64,000 nucleotides of DNA from Aporrectodea caliginosa (GCA_020284085.1 JACEVL010000771.1:487001-551000), one strand, 5' to 3'; shown: positions 26,321 to 39,500, counted from the stretch's first letter. Numbers and translations: made by a program. Notes: generated from the sequence alone by a model not told the origin.

Positions 26321-27246
26321 AACCTAGTCGAGAATAAACGAATCAGAGGAATCAGAAGTCAGATTGCGAAGGGCAATCAAGCAGAAACAGATGAGTTCTA
26401 AGTTTAGTTCTGAATGAAATAAGAGAACCGGCAGAACGGTAAAAACGGGTCAGTGAGTTTCAAAACGAGCTTATCAGATTTGGACCCGTATCAGTGGAGT
26501 CTTTATCGTCGTTAGTGATGTCTGTGAATAAGAGATCTTCCTCGAGTCGTCGGGTTCTCAATAGTACGAGATGTGTGTTAAATTCTTGTCGGTTGACAAG
26601 AATTTCTGCTTCTTCTTAGTCTTCTTCCTCCCCTTTTTCTCATTGTAATTCTTCCAACTCTCTCACCTAGAAACTGACCATTTTAGTCATACGTACAGTA
26701 GCAACAGACACACGGAGACAGACAGACAGAGAGACACAAGCGGCACCGAGTATCCTGTAGCCAAGTATTGTTGTATTGTTTAAAGCCATTAAAAATCCAT
26801 TCACATTCAAGTGAAGCGTCGCCTGATTGTTACTATAGTATAGGGCCTACTAATTAACTTATATCCTTTGTGGACATGACAACAGGTCAAAACTGAGGCA
26901 GCAAACGGAACAAGGTTTGTTATATTATTATTTTATCCATTGATTATAACTATAATCCATGGTAATTTTATTACAAGGCACTGACGTTTGTGAAGACACA
27001 CCCGGAATGTTATTCAAATGTCAGGCGTCTTTAGAAACTTATCACAATGCTAATAGGGTTTCACTGTAAACATTAAACATCATTATTTTGTTCATTTGAA
27101 AAGCCAGTAAATTATGTTTACCCATGCAAAGTAACGAGTCTTACCAATACAATTAACCCAGGACATGGGAGATGTCACTTGGTGGAGTTGATGCTAGCAG
27201 TTGCTATATGAAAGGACAAACCACACAATCAAACTGCCTAGTGAAC

Positions 27247-27495
<249 letters not shown>

Positions 27496-27499
27496 TTTT

Positions 27500-28090
27500 T
27501 TTTGCCCGAGGTATATATGATCCCTCAGGCTTTAGAAACTATATGAAGAGCGTTTTCGTTCTGGAGTTAGCGGTCATCCTCACCGGTCAATTGCATAAAG
27601 GTGCTTCGAAATGCAACAGCATTAAACCGCTGGGAATTTCTGAGTACTTGGTGATCTTCCTGGCGGCAGCCATTTCTGCTGCTGCTCCCGGCGTTATAGA
27701 AGTCAGATGCGTATACGAGGTTGCACACGTGTGTACACTGGTGGCATCCCAAGTCATATATTTTCCTCTTGACCACGGGATCAACGTTGCTCCATCCGGT
27801 CTTTTGCCATCGCTTCGGAGCAGACCTGTTGGTTCTTTGGTGCTCGGAACTTCAGCTCGCTGGAGAGCCCTCCAGATGATGTCGTTTATTGTGGAGTGCC
27901 GGATGGTTCTCCCTCCAGACAGTCTGCAGACCAGTCCATGATGCCCTCCCTTGTCCGTTGTGACACCGCATTGGCACTGGTGTGGTTCGCAGAGGTCAAG
28001 GCCCAATCGTAGGCCTATCGCCACCCGGACAGCTTCATCGGTGAGACACAGTCCACAGGAAGCGATCGGAAACGCAGCCATCCAGTCTCC
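27500..28090 (-). pseudogene. Retroelement C-terminal domain fragment
   Basis: The reverse frame 27587-28081 encodes about 164 residues with DKGGHHGLVCRLSGGRTIRH, KRPDGATLIPW and MTWDATSVHTCA. A GHHGL.C..S.GR..RH, RPDG, WD.T order is known from the C-terminal part of RT polyproteins of marine invertebrates and resembles a PD-(D/E)XK nuclease core. Only this piece is present, inserted between (ATT)n and the start of unit 2. Family assignment is from memory of the motif pattern. Confidence 0.6.
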
Positions 28091-28619
28091 TGCCTTTGAC
28101 TATTTGACATGTTCTGTTAAATATTTTCTGTCTAACCGTATGTGGGTCAAATTCCATTTGCTCCTTTATGTCTCCTCCTAAATTTTTCCGACACCAGTCA
28201 CTATATCCTCGGTTCTCGAAGAAAATTTGCAGAAACCTTTGATGCAATGTTACATGACCACTTGATTATTCAGTGACTTTCAGTCACTACTTGAATACAT
28301 GATATCCTCTTCTTATGAAGTAGTAATTAGGGAAGACTATTATTCATATTGATATATATATTATCACTATTGTGTAGCATTTCTTGATTTGTTGGAAAGG
28401 TTTGTTACGTTACATTTTCTACATGTCATAAAGTCCACACATCAACAGAAAACTTTCAACTTCAAAGGCAGACGTACAAGAACAACAGACATACAGAAAC
28501 ACACAAAGCGACAAACACCTTGCTGTGTGCATTCGCTTACCAGCTGATATGATCAGCCCTGCTTGATGTGTGGACTTTATGACATGTATCAAGGTATTAA
28601 GTGGTTCGCTCATATCGCC

Positions 28620-28719
28620 TGCTCTTCTGTTGGCTAAACCCACTTACAGGTGCAGCTACTGAGTCGATCTCGGTCGCTGAGAGTTCGCTTCTAATTCCTG
28701 ACTTCTTGACAGCAGAACA
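28620..28719 (+). promoter_or_regulatory. Shared upstream block of vWA gene V2
   Basis: GTTGGCTAAACCCACTTACAG, CGCTGAGAGTTCGC and CTTCTTGACAGCAGAACA precede the ATG. The same segments precede V3 at 42250-42338. Probably proximal promoter and 5' UTR. Confidence 0.4.
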
Positions 28720-31700
28720 ATGTCAACCATTCTCTTGCTGATTGCCATATTATCAGCTGGACATCGCGTTTCCAGCGAGGGTAGGTGTTCGTAAAAATTT
28801 GCTCTGGACGAAACAGAAGAATAAACAGAGGAACTTGTGGAGGAACTTGTGGAGGAGGAAAGGAATAACAGAAATAGGCTTAATATAAGGAAATGAATAA
28901 TAAATTTATTGAAGAGAAAATGAGAAAAAGGAATAAAGTCTTTTACTAATTCATCGTTTATCCTCGCAAAGGCATGTGCTTTGGGTCCATAGTGTAGTCG
29001 TTTTATAAGCCTATAGTTTAACAAATTATTTACTCGTTATTTTGGAGGTAAAGATTTTGATATAGTATAGAAGAATTTTGTTAGAATGGCACTAATCGTG
29101 AATGCACTGAGTAAATTTCAGATATGTCGCTCACTGATTTCATTTCATCAGTTTGTTCACAAAAGCTGGACATTGTTTTCCTCATTGACGGAAGTATCTG
29201 TGGTGGAACTGAATCATGTCCAGACTGGATCTACTTGCTTCAGTTCGTTAAGAATATAGTCGCCAGCTTCAACATTGGACCAGACGCCACAAGGGTCGCC
29301 CTCTTCACGGTCTCCGGTGAGGGGAAATTGGAGTGGAACTTCGACCAGTAAGTTGAAAATTGAAATTGATGTGATTTTACAGTTACGGTCAGTTTAAGAG
29401 CAATATTGCTTGACACCAATGCGTATGCAAGCATGCATGAGTGCTTGTATATTTATGTGAAAATGCATGCGTGATTAAGTGTCTGTACATATGTTTGTGA
29501 CATATGCATGTGATTTTGTGGGTCTATTTGTTAGAGCGCTGGCCATTTAACACGGAGAGCACGTGTTCGAACCTACCTTGAAACCGGTAGTCATCATCAT
29601 AGCCTGTGGCGTGCTATTATAATAGGCTATACACCCAGTATAATAATGCTCTCTGAGGCTTAGCCTTTTGGAAGACACGCAGCCGCAATCACGACAGTCG
29701 TGGTCATGATTGTGTACACTGAGGTTTTGTTGTCGCTGGTCAGCTTCCACCGTTATCAGTGCCGGTATTACGAAATAGAGTATCCACCCTAAGACTATCC
29801 GGGGGGATGAATGAATTTATCCCCCCGGATGGACTATACCAGTATAAAGTATCCGGGGATAAAGCATTTCTATCCCCCATCGTGTGAAATCATCCCCCGG
29901 GGGATAAGAGAACAAAGATATAAGGTATTATTTTTTTAATGCATATAATTTACGAATATATATTTTAATCAAAATCCAAAGCCAGAAATATTTAAAGCAA
30001 GTGATTCTAAGTGAGGCCTCTTAGACTAGTTCAAAAGTCCATTTTTAAATGTTCACTTTGAACCACTTTTCTACTAAAGTGAATTCGCTCTTTCAGATCA
30101 TAGATTCAGTTCAACTGTTTAATGGCTCTACGAGGGTGTATAATTTTTACATATTGATTATCGGACTGACAACAAGCAGTGCATACCACATTTCACTAGT
30201 TAATCATGTGCTTTAAATTCAATCTTAATCAGTGGCGGCGCTACGGCAGGTCGCAGCAGGTGAAATGCCTATTTTGCTCCCGACCTGCTTAATGACCTGC
30301 CTAAAATTCTTTGGAATTTTTAATATCTTCTTTACATTTCAAACATCAACATCGGTCACATAGGATCACTATTGCAATTATTAGAATCCATCTAAACGAC
30401 ATTTTTACGTTTTATCTAGTATGTCAACAGAAGTCTATGTTGTAAACTCTAAAATTGAAATGCTTAAGTTGTCTTTTCCGCCGTTACGTCAGAAATAAAT
30501 ACAATAGTGCGTCGTCGATTACTTCGCGAAACTAACCTAATCAGTTGTTTACGAATTGCATCAACATTATAATCACACATTAGCAAAGAAATGAATCAAT
30601 AACAATGAGGCGCTGCAACACTGAAGATTCCTTCGGAAATAAATCTGGCGGAAAACGCGTTAAGCAGAATGATATGACAGTTTTAGATAAAGCAGTTGGT
30701 GAATTAGCAAAACTCTATTCAACGGAGACTATCGGAATACTTCTGGGTTTGGATGCGTTTAATCCATCACATGCATCATTCATGAAGTTTGACATCGTGC
30801 AACCTTTCGCGCTGCACTGTGAAGCAAATATGAACGACCTAGAAGTTGAGATGAGGCAAATGGCTAGAATTATGGAAAGGAAAAGAGCTGGTGGTTCACT
30901 ACCTACACCTCTCAGAGACTCTGCAACGCCTCTCCTGATTTCCACAATTTTTGTTCGTCGTATAAAGATGCATTATATTAAATGTACACCAATAATTAAT
31001 TGATACGAAACGCCACATATCAATCGCGAGCTACCAAGTCTCCCAATTAGCTCCTTAGTCCCTTTTCATGACACTGTGTCTTAATTACATTTTGTCTGAA
31101 ATCCCTTACTTTGTCTCCGTACTTTCAAGGATTCAGATAATTTACGTCACTATTCAATGTCATCATTTGAGAAATAAATAGCACAGTACCAGAAATAAAA
31201 TATATAAAAGTTGTTTGAATTTCTAAGTGATCCAAAAATGCGAAATGTTTTTTTCTATACAGTAATCTCCGATTGACTGATAAACTGACTGATAATGCTC
31301 CATATCAAGTTTTTATATAAGTAAAAATTGTAGGTAGGCCTATACAATTGTAAAAAAGTAGGTTAGTCTACACTCCATAGTTACAAACTTTAGTTTATAG
31401 TTATGTTAGTTTATGTTAGTCAGCATGGATTTAGCCTACGTGGACTTAATGTTTACAATTCAAATTAGAAAAGATTTCAAATTTTTAATTTCTCAATTTC
31501 GTATTAAACAAAACATATAGAAATAAAATAATTGTTGAAGCTTAATGTAACTTAGTTGGATTATTTGCTGATTAAAATTAAATTGTTTAAATACGGTTTT
31601 TACTTTTAAAATGCAGTACAAGATGTAACAAAGTGAAATTATTTTCTTGTTTCGTTTTCCCGTTTTTCCGTTTTGTATTTTGTTGTTGTTGAAAAGACGA

Positions 31701-34700
31701 CTTTTTAGGTGTTTTTATTCAATATTCAGTTGTAACCGTTTTTGCCAACTATCGATCTAAATTGACTTAAATAGCACAATTTGCAATTAAGTTGCAGGGG
31801 ATACTTTTTGAATAGGGGATGATTTCGTACGACTTATGGGGGATACTTTTGCACGAAGGAGGATAGTCCCTCACGTTAAGATTCATCCGGCCGGATACTT
31901 CATTTCGCTAAGGGGATAGAATTCTAATGGGAATACTCTATTTCGTGACACCGGCGCTAGGACCCCGAACCCTCCGGTCGGGGGCCTCCAGTTTGTTAGG
32001 GGCCTCCCAATTTAGCTGATCATTAAACCTATTTGTGAGTTGGGGGCCTTCAGTTTGTTAGGGGCCTCCAAATTTAACTGATCATTAAGCATATTATTTT
32101 GTGACCGTTTGTTTCTGACAGGGATGGGCAGTAATTTAATTGATGTAATTGAAATTACGTAATTTGAATTACAATTGTAATTGGTAATTTGTAATTTGTT
32201 GTTCTGGATCAATGTAATTTGTAATTTGTAATTGAATTACATTTTGTTCATGTAATTTGTAATTTCAAATTACATCTGTAAAATCAAATTACTTTGAAAA
32301 AACTAGAACCAGAGACTCCACAACAAGAGCAGTTTTGAAAGAATCTTTTCCTTATCTTGATCACCATCACTCACTATAGTATCTCTGGAATGAATGATAG
32401 CAACACTGATCTCTTTGAATGCTTTCACAAAATTGGAGCTATTGTCAGAAATGGTAGCAGTAATTTTGTCATGTGTCAGACCGAACTCGTTATGTATTAC
32501 AGTTGCCATACTTCATGATACGTGTGTGCTCCAACAAAACATCTGCTTGATGTATTATGTAGATGCATCGATCACGTGAGAAGTTACTCCCATGTAACTT
32601 CTATTTTTTGGGGACCCCACATAGATACAGTCATGCAGAGAAATCATTGTTCAGATGATAATTATTCTTTATTATTGCTTTCATTTGATTCTCTACTGCA
32701 TCACCTATTTGTCGACCTAACGTACGTGGGTCCATGACTGTGGCATCTGAGTTGAGACCAGTTACATGCACAAGTTCTTTAAATTCAGGTTGCTCAGTGA
32801 TTGACAAAGAATGCATAACCTTTGTCATAAAGTTTGTAATAAGTGTGTCAGCATTACTCTGTGATACTGTTTGTCTCATTTTAAAAAGTGTTTGTTGGCA
32901 CTGCTTTGCTTGATAAGGGGAAAAGATGCTTTCAAAACTGAATTTGTCACAAGTGATGACAGTTTTTCTTGCAGTATATCGAAGATGACAGCAAGGAACT
33001 AATGATGCTTCATAGCAACTCAACTGTAAAGATATTGTTTATACAATTTAATGATGCACTTCCTTTATCTGCACTGGTAGATATGCTCATTATAATTTTG
33101 CAAGCACGATTGTAAGGTCAAACAGACGCCGGTTATCGATAACTTGTTCAACCAATTGCTACCTCTTAGAGAAAATTAAATAAACAGTTTCAAACTGTGT
33201 AATACATATATGAACAGTGAAAATAAAGCATGAATTTCTTGATCACAATTATGTATGTAATTTGTAATTTGATGTAATTGAAATTACGTAATTTGTAATT
33301 TGTAATTTCCAGCAAATTTCTAAAGTAATTTGTAATTTGTAATTCAATTACATTTTCCAAAGTAATTTGTAATTTGTAATTCAATTACATTTTACCATGT
33401 AATTTGCCCATCCCTGGTTTCTGAAACCCCAGCACCGGATTATATATCTAAGCAAAATAGACAATTGATACGCTGGAACGTGAACTAGAACTAGAAGCCA
33501 ATGAAGACTTCCTACAGAGGTATCGTGAACCTGGATTTGAATCTCCTATTACAAGTGCACAGGAAATTGCAGAAGAAATGGAGGTGAGCATCACTTTCCC
33601 TTAAATGTGAAACCGACGCATAAAAGCTCAGTTTGACTACGAATGTGCAGATGAAATGAATAGACTTAGGCTACATCCGAGCAGCGATTTAAGACAGATT
33701 GTTCTACAAACTTCTGGATCAGGCGTTGGTTTCAGTTCAGTCACGGTTCCAGCAGATCAAGGATTGGAACAGCATTTTTGGATTTCTGTGTCGTTATGAC
33801 ACACTCGTTAAAATACAGGACACCAATCAACTACAAAAACACCTCTTTGAGAAGATGCGAGAAATAGAAACAAATGAACTTCTAATGGAGATTTCACGTT
33901 TTGTTATGCTTCGTCTTTGTCTCGAAGAAAGACTGCAACAAAACAGCTAACAACAGCACGAGACTTTCTACAGTACATTTATGTGAATGAACTTCATGAC
34001 TTTTATAATCCCAATCTGTCAATTGCACTGAGGATTCTTTTGACCACCCCAGTAACAGTGGCCAGTGCTGAGAGCCGTTTCAGCACACTGAAGCTAATTA
34101 AAACAGTTAATCGTTCCACCATGCTCAGCAGCAGGTTATCATCCCTGGCAATGATTTCAATTGAAAGTGAAACTGCCCGAAAGCAGAACTATGACGAGCT
34201 ATTGGAATGATTCGCAGAAAAGAAGGCGAGACGAAAACAGTTTATCTGAGACATGAGCTTCAGTATCGATACCAAGTAGGCCTATTGATTCCTACATGTA
34301 CTTTTTTGATTTAGCTGTTTCTGTTGTTGTTGAAAGAGCTGGGTTTAAAGAGACGAAGAGACTGGACGTTCGATCAATCCTGTTTGCAATGTATTTTTTG
34401 TATTTATTGGGAGTGGGCCTCAAGTAAGGCTTTGGGGGGCGGGGTCTCCAGTACCCTAGCACCGGCACTGGCCGTTATAGAGCAATTCCTTTACACACAT
34501 TTGCTTAACCCATCGCGTGTTTCTTCATTAGATTGCGAATAAATGCCTAACAATAATGAATATGTATGTGAGACGCGATAGCCGACTGGTTGGAGCTAAG
34601 TGACCCGCAGAGTATTCGAGTCTCTTCCCAAGACGAGCAGATTAAGTTTAATTGAAATTAGTTGCTTATATTGCGTGCGTGTCTGATGCACAAGACATGA

Positions 34701-37700
34701 ACCGATGACGCCCCAAAACCAAGCCGTAACAAGGTCCAGAAGGTCAGTCGAGGGAGGCACCCTATGCTCGATATGCAATGTGAAAAATGTAAGTTTTAAC
34801 TTGAGGACACAATCGATTGAGCAGAAAGAATAGATACAAACGGTCTGGCAACTGGAAAAGCTCTTTCGCGAAAACATTTCTATAGTTTTAGGTTTTACCA
34901 GAGATGACATGGTTGAGTAATTGGTAGATATTTCCCCAGGACCGTTATTATTGATGTTTTCGGTATAGTATAAAACTGATCAGTCCTCCTTCCTTGTCAT
35001 TCCAGGCATCCTCCGAGCCAAAGAGATTGTTCATTTCCGTGTCTTTGACAATTTTGTCTACTTTTGGCATTGTTCTTGTCGGATGCCTACGCAGTTGTCC
35101 ACATAGCTCGATAAAGGCCTAATGCAAGCTTCCATACATGAAATGGCCAAAAAACAAATCCACACACAAAGGAATAACCCCAAATATGTAATTATATATG
35201 TATGTATGTAATATACTATGCATGTATGTATGTATGGTCATATGTATGTATGTACACGTATGCATGCATGCATGAATATATAATATGATTGTATGTACTG
35301 TATGTCCATAACTATATTCAGTGCTTTCCTCTGCGCTAATAAATTACTCAAGAGTTCATACAGTATATAGCGTTCAAGTAGCGCTACTTTTCTCAGTATC
35401 TCATGCATGACGCGTTTTCTCTAGATATTCTGACCAGAATTCGTTGTCATCAGCCATTGATAAAGTCATGCATCCAGGAGGGGAAATCGACTCGGTTTTC
35501 TCAGCTCAGAATATTCTCACTAGTCTCATCACCACAGCAGTATCGCAACGATCAGACGCCACCGTGGTAGCAATAGCGATCACGGATGGTACCCCGAAAC
35601 TTCCTGCTGTGTCTGCTGTCGCTGTATCTACTGCACTTCAGGCGCTCGGGCTGAACGTTTTGGCGTTAGGCGTTACGGATAAATGTGACGTGAACTTGGT
35701 CAAGAGTGCGTCTTCTCCTCCAAGGCAGGTGAGCCAGTCAACGAATAATTATTACCTTTGATCATCCCGTTCGTAAGTGAGGAGGAAGGTTACATGTCAA
35801 CCCCACTCCTCACCTTTACCGTTAAAATCAATATTGAAAGGGGAAACGGGTTTAATTGAAAATCTGGGAACTAAGGTAAATCGAAAACCAGATTCGTCTA
35901 AAATTTGGTAAGGACTATAATTTATAATGATGAGTTCTTGCAACTTACGTTCTAGCGCCGGGTGAAGCTGAAGAATTCCGTAGGAAGCGAATATAATGTA
36001 CGAATTAACGTATGTATGTATGAATGTTCGTATGCATTCATGTATGTAAGCACGTATATAATTATATAAAAATGTATTTTTACATGTCTGCATGCATGCA
36101 TGCATACATGTGTATATATATATGTGTGTGTGTTTAGGGGTGTGAATGGCACACACAGGCATTTGAGAGAGGAATAGATTGAAGACAGACAGAGACAGCC
36201 AGACAGACACGTTGATATACAGACACAGACAGAGGCAGAGAGAAGGACAGACAGAGACACAGAGCGAGAGGGAGACGGACAGACAAACCGTCAGACAGAC
36301 AGAGGCAGAGAGGAAAGGCAGAGACCTGTGCTATGCGCGGACGTTACAGGAATGCACTATCGTGCGTAGCACAGGTACGGGAATCGTTCCTGTGATTAAG
36401 CCACACAGGCCTGCACGTGAAACTATGTAGACCGAGCGACGCCGACCGAAGCTACTTAAGTGTAGAGTTGAAGTGTAAAGGAGCTCAGCTCAGTCGGTCG
36501 GTGTCTCTGCCAGTGGAATATGCGCTGCTGGTGACGAATAAAACTACTCGTCAACATCCGAGTGTTCTCGCATTCTTCTGTTGGTCGACAACCCCGAATA
36601 TCGGACGACCAACCGACGTTACATAATTATGTATGCGTGTATTTATCCTTGAATGTAATTATGGATGCATGTATGTACGTTATATGTATGTTTTATATAT
36701 GTATGTGTGTAGGTATGAATGTAGGTATGTATGCATATATGCATGCATGTATGTATGCTGCTATGTTTGCATGTAATTTGCATGTAATTATTCATGCATT
36801 TATACTTGTATGTATATATAAATGTATGCATGTGTGTATGTACGCATGTGTGTATGCTTGTATGCGTGCTTCTATGTATGCATGCGTGTGTGTGTATGTA
36901 TGTAGGTATGTAAACGAGACTGGATTAATAATCTTTAGTTTTTAGTAAATACATAGAGTAGACCATGCTGCGTTATTCCAAGTGTTGCTGGATATCTCCT
37001 CATTTTTGTGTGATTCACATCTCTAGTGAAATGGCATATCCGTAGTTTCCGTACTCTTCCGTTTTCTTTAAACTGTCGTCCTAAAGTTATAGATGCATTT
37101 AATAAGCATTTACTAAAGTGTGAAACGTGAACCTTGAACCGCGGTTTGTTCTGGAATGCTTCTTTTTGCTTTAGATAAACGAAACCTACTTCGTAGTGAA
37201 AGATTTCAGTTCTATCAACAATTTCAAAGAGAAAGTGGTCAAGCAGATATGTTCATTTAAGGTTAGTGTGAGATCACTTCTTGTCCAATCATATAGAAAA
37301 ACCTGATAACAGAAATCTCTGGAATTCGGAATGAAGACTATACACCATTTTGCATCCGAGGTCATGAGTATCATTCTAGGGACGAGTATTTTCCATTGAT
37401 AACGTTGGCCTACAACACTCAATGGCTTCATCGATGATAATGAAGATACTTACTGCACCAGAATGCAATTATTTTATTTAAAGTCAAGTGATGTGATCTT
37501 TATTTGTTGTACAACTACATTGAACCGTATTCAAGGTCTGTGGATAGAGCAGTTTTTTTACCCGACCCGCACCAACCAATAACACATTACTGTTACCCGC
37601 ACCCGTAACCGACTAGTACTCAAACTAACACGGCGACCCAACCCAAACTCTTGTACCCTACTTACCACGTTATTAGTAGCATACGTATTCAAGTCTATTG

Positions 37701-38727
37701 TTTTGTATTGTTCCGGATGTGTATTGTACTGGATTGACTGGATTAGAACGGCTCTGTAAAGGATTGTACATTGAAAGTTCATGCATAGAAGAACCAAAAT
37801 GCAGATGAGTGGAGTGCTCGAGCAGAAATGGAAGCTCCTCGAGAAATCACAGCGTACCGTGAACTGCCTTCCCTAGCGCAGGGCAATTCCCATTGGCTTG
37901 TAAAAAAGGTGTACCTTTTCATCTTGCCTTCTGTTCAAACGTAAAATTTTAAAGATGGTTTTATAAACCGATGTACATGTATGTTTAGCTATATTTGTGT
38001 GTGCATTCAGCAGGTCTGACATCTGTATCACTTGTTTTTGTTAGTCTATTTCATGATTGTGATCGTTCTATTCAATGCAATGTACTTACTTTGGTTTGAT
38101 GCAATAAGGGCTACATCCTTAATTAATTGTGTTGCATAGCCTAAATCACCTTGTTTGCCACGGTTTAAGGTATAACTTTCCGCTTTAGTTTCGCTGCTCC
38201 TTAAATAAAAGTACACTCTATCTAAATATGTTTCAATTAGTACGCCATAAAATGGGATTATTAGCTACTCTTAGGTTTTTTATAATCTGAACTCTTCTGA
38301 GTAATAACTAATAACTGTTGTCATGTACAAGATATAAGGAGCTCAGAAATATAATTCAGTATGATTGCCGAAGCACTGAATGAACTTTTTAAGCCTTGCT
38401 ACCAGTCACTGGAGCCACACAGATAAATGCATCGGACTGGAAGAATGCGATATGGGGAAAGGTGTCCATCGAGGCATGTTCTGAGTGATGAGTTCTTGAT
38501 GCTGTGGCGGTCATAGCGCTCTCTAGCTTCACGAAATTCAGCAACGCAGAAAGATATTTAGTTTTCGTATGGCTGAATACCAGACTATCTGGGTCAGTGC
38601 AATCGCTATTGGATAACGTAACTTGTAGTGCTGTTGCATTCTGTTGTAGGGGACAAGCGTTCTGGGTGCTATTATTGGATTTGTTTCCAGTATCATTGGA
38701 TTTGTTTCCAGTATCCTCGGATTTTAA
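28720..38727 (+). CDS. Small secreted vWA-domain protein V2
   Basis: Exons are 28720-28780, 29152-29347, 35425-35728, 37175-37261 and 38650-38727, in phases 1,2,0,0; 726 nt, about 241 residues. Signal MSTILLLIAILSAGHRVSSE. vWA segments: KLDIVFLIDGSIC, CPDWIYLLQFVKNIV, DATRVALFTVSGEG, FDQYSDQNSLSSAIDKV, VVAIAITDGTP, ending VVKQICSFK. The MIDAS is degenerate: DGSIC has Cys for the second Ser, GGEIDS lacks Thr, and the Asp of TDG is present. The last exon encodes a 25-residue hydrophobic tail in which GFVSSI is repeated in tandem. Intron 2 (6.1 kb) holds a nested hAT insertion. It is closest to V3. Role as for the family: extracellular binding, partner unknown. Confidence 0.87.
29525..29580 (+). 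repeat. tRNA-like SINE fragment
   Basis: TTAGAGCGCTGGCC...GTGTTCGAACC resembles A and B boxes. The V3 counterpart near 43160-43215 reads GTTACAGCGCTGGCC...GGGCTCTTACC. An old insertion shared by both units. Confidence 0.45.
29766..31950 (+). mobile_element. DNA transposon A nested in B
   Basis: The ends are imperfect inverted repeats of TRTYACGAAATAGAGTAT, and it is flanked on both sides by CCGG (29762-29765 and 31951-31954), consistent with a 4-bp target duplication inside B's terminal repeat. Subterminal GGGGGGAT/ATCCCCC words add to the inverted symmetry. The superfamily is not identified. Confidence 0.7.
30605..31003 (+). pseudogene. Transposon-encoded ORF fragment in element A
   Basis: About 132 residues, with KAVGELAKLYSTETIGILLG and EVEMRQMARIMERKRAGG. 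The pattern faintly resembles a linker region of hAT/TTF-type transposases, but no catalytic or zinc motif is visible. It could be a decayed transposase piece of element A. Confidence 0.35.
32119..33416 (-). mobile_element. hAT transposon C nested in B
   Basis: Terminal inverted repeats CAGGGATGGGCA/TGCCCATCCCTG are flanked by perfect 8-bp duplications GTTTCTGA (32111-32118 and 33417-33424). Subterminal regions are packed with TGTAATTTGTAATTTG. The reverse strand encodes broken transposase pieces: 32303-32509 (GLTHDKITATISDNSSNFVK, matching the hAT catalytic block) and 32631-33023. Confidence 0.92.
33440..34210 (+). pseudogene. hAT transposase remnant of element B
   Basis: Three frame-shifted pieces: near 33468 (REPGFESPITSAQEIAEEM), 33699-33950, and 33917-34210. 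The last is the hAT C-terminal dimerisation domain (LTTPVTVASAESRFSTLKLI, then MLSSRLSSLAMISIE). The pattern fits ZMYM1-like hAT proteins. Stops and frameshifts make it inactive. Confidence 0.88.
34568..34660 (+). repeat. tRNA-like SINE fragment
   Basis: GCGATAGCCGACTGGTTGGAGC...GAGTATTCGAGTCTC resembles A and B boxes. A decayed counterpart sits near 43475 in V3 intron 2, so it predates the V2/V3 split. Confidence 0.45.
35185..35300. repeat. (ATGT)n microsatellite, V2 intron 2
   Basis: Imperfect ATGT units just upstream of exon 3, at the same place as 49560-49790 in V3. Confidence 0.85.
36000..36930. repeat. Microsatellite-rich V2 intron 3
   Basis: ATGT-type tracts at 36000-36150 and 36630-36930 flank a GACAGACAGA-rich segment (about 36180-36330) and an unassigned 300-bp block. 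Open frames here are low complexity. Confidence 0.8.
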
Positions 38728-38960
38728 TAACATACGCGTCAAATCTTCCTTTCATTCAAATGAGACTTCTCTCCGCCATACTATCAATGAATTTTGGTTA
38801 TGACATTTGCTTTTGAGACAATACTTAGGGAGTGAACTATACATAATCTTCAGCAGAAATTATATAACTTTTTAATTTTAGAATGCAAGCTAGTCCTTTG
38901 ATGGCCTGTCGAAATCATAATTATCGTAACTTCTTCGTTTGGAAATTATAATATTCTTCC

Positions 38961-38966
38961 AATAAA
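38961..38966 (+). terminator. AATAAA polyadenylation signal of V2
   Basis: AATAAA lies about 235 bp after the V2 stop. V3 has it at the homologous position (56219-56224). V1 and unit 4 have lost it there. A second conserved CAATAAATAC lies farther downstream in units 1-3. Confidence 0.55.
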
Positions 38967-39249
38967 GATTTCATTTTATTTATTAATTTCAACGTGCCTT
39001 AAGATAGGTGTGCGCGATAGTGTTGTGGACTGTCAATTGAGCAGTCAGAGGTTCACAAACCCACCAGGGCAGATTTTTTTAGATTTCTGCTTCATCTTTG
39101 TTTCTTGAAAACTGATATAATGAGTACAATTATAACCGTATGATATCAATGTGAAGATCAGACGGCAGGAAGAGGATCTGAGCTGGAGCTTCAAAAACGC
39201 ATGATATTAGAGAGAGTGATATAGTTTTACATGCATGCAGACAGAGACA

Positions 39250-39500
39250 CGGTCGACTGTAATGATTGAACGACTGGAGAGGACATACGGTATCCGTTCG
39301 GCATCAATCGACTGGTTCCGTTCTTACCTCAGCGGTCGCAGACAAACAGTGGTTAACGACGTAGTTTAATCACCTGTTCGCTCCCTCGTCTGCGGCGTCC
39401 CTCAAGGCTCAGTGCTCGGACCGCTGCTGTTCCTGCTCTATGCGGCCGACGTTGGTAACCAGGCCACCTTCCGGTCGACAGGCTCGAACGGGGCAGTAAG
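39250..39500 (+). pseudogene. LINE RT fragment, unit 2
   Basis: Encodes IERLERTYGIRSASIDWFRS, RSLVCGVPQGSVLGPLLFLL and YAADVG, i.e. RT motifs around the fingers and GVPQGS...GPLLF. One internal stop is present. The same fragment sits at the same place in units 3 and 4 but is absent from unit 1 (near 21700). Confidence 0.88.

Larger units (their letters stand above)
29757..34470 (+). mobile_element. hAT (ZMYM-type) transposon B, carrying two nested elements
   Basis: Starts CAGTGCCGG and ends CCGGCACTG, flanked by near-identical 8-bp target duplications ACCGTTAT (29749-29756) and GCCGTTAT (34471-34478). V3 has the empty site near 43370 (CAACGTTATAGAACAATTCC). Its own transposase survives as the fragment at 33440-34210. 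Elements A and C lie inside it. Confidence 0.85.

Noticed and set aside
38389..38742. Conserved minus-strand frame (repeated at 54394 and 61545) with HSEHASMDTFPHIAFFQSDAF.
   Set aside because: It is conserved only because the intron 4 block is duplicated, it is frameshifted between copies, and it lies in the intron just before the tail exon.
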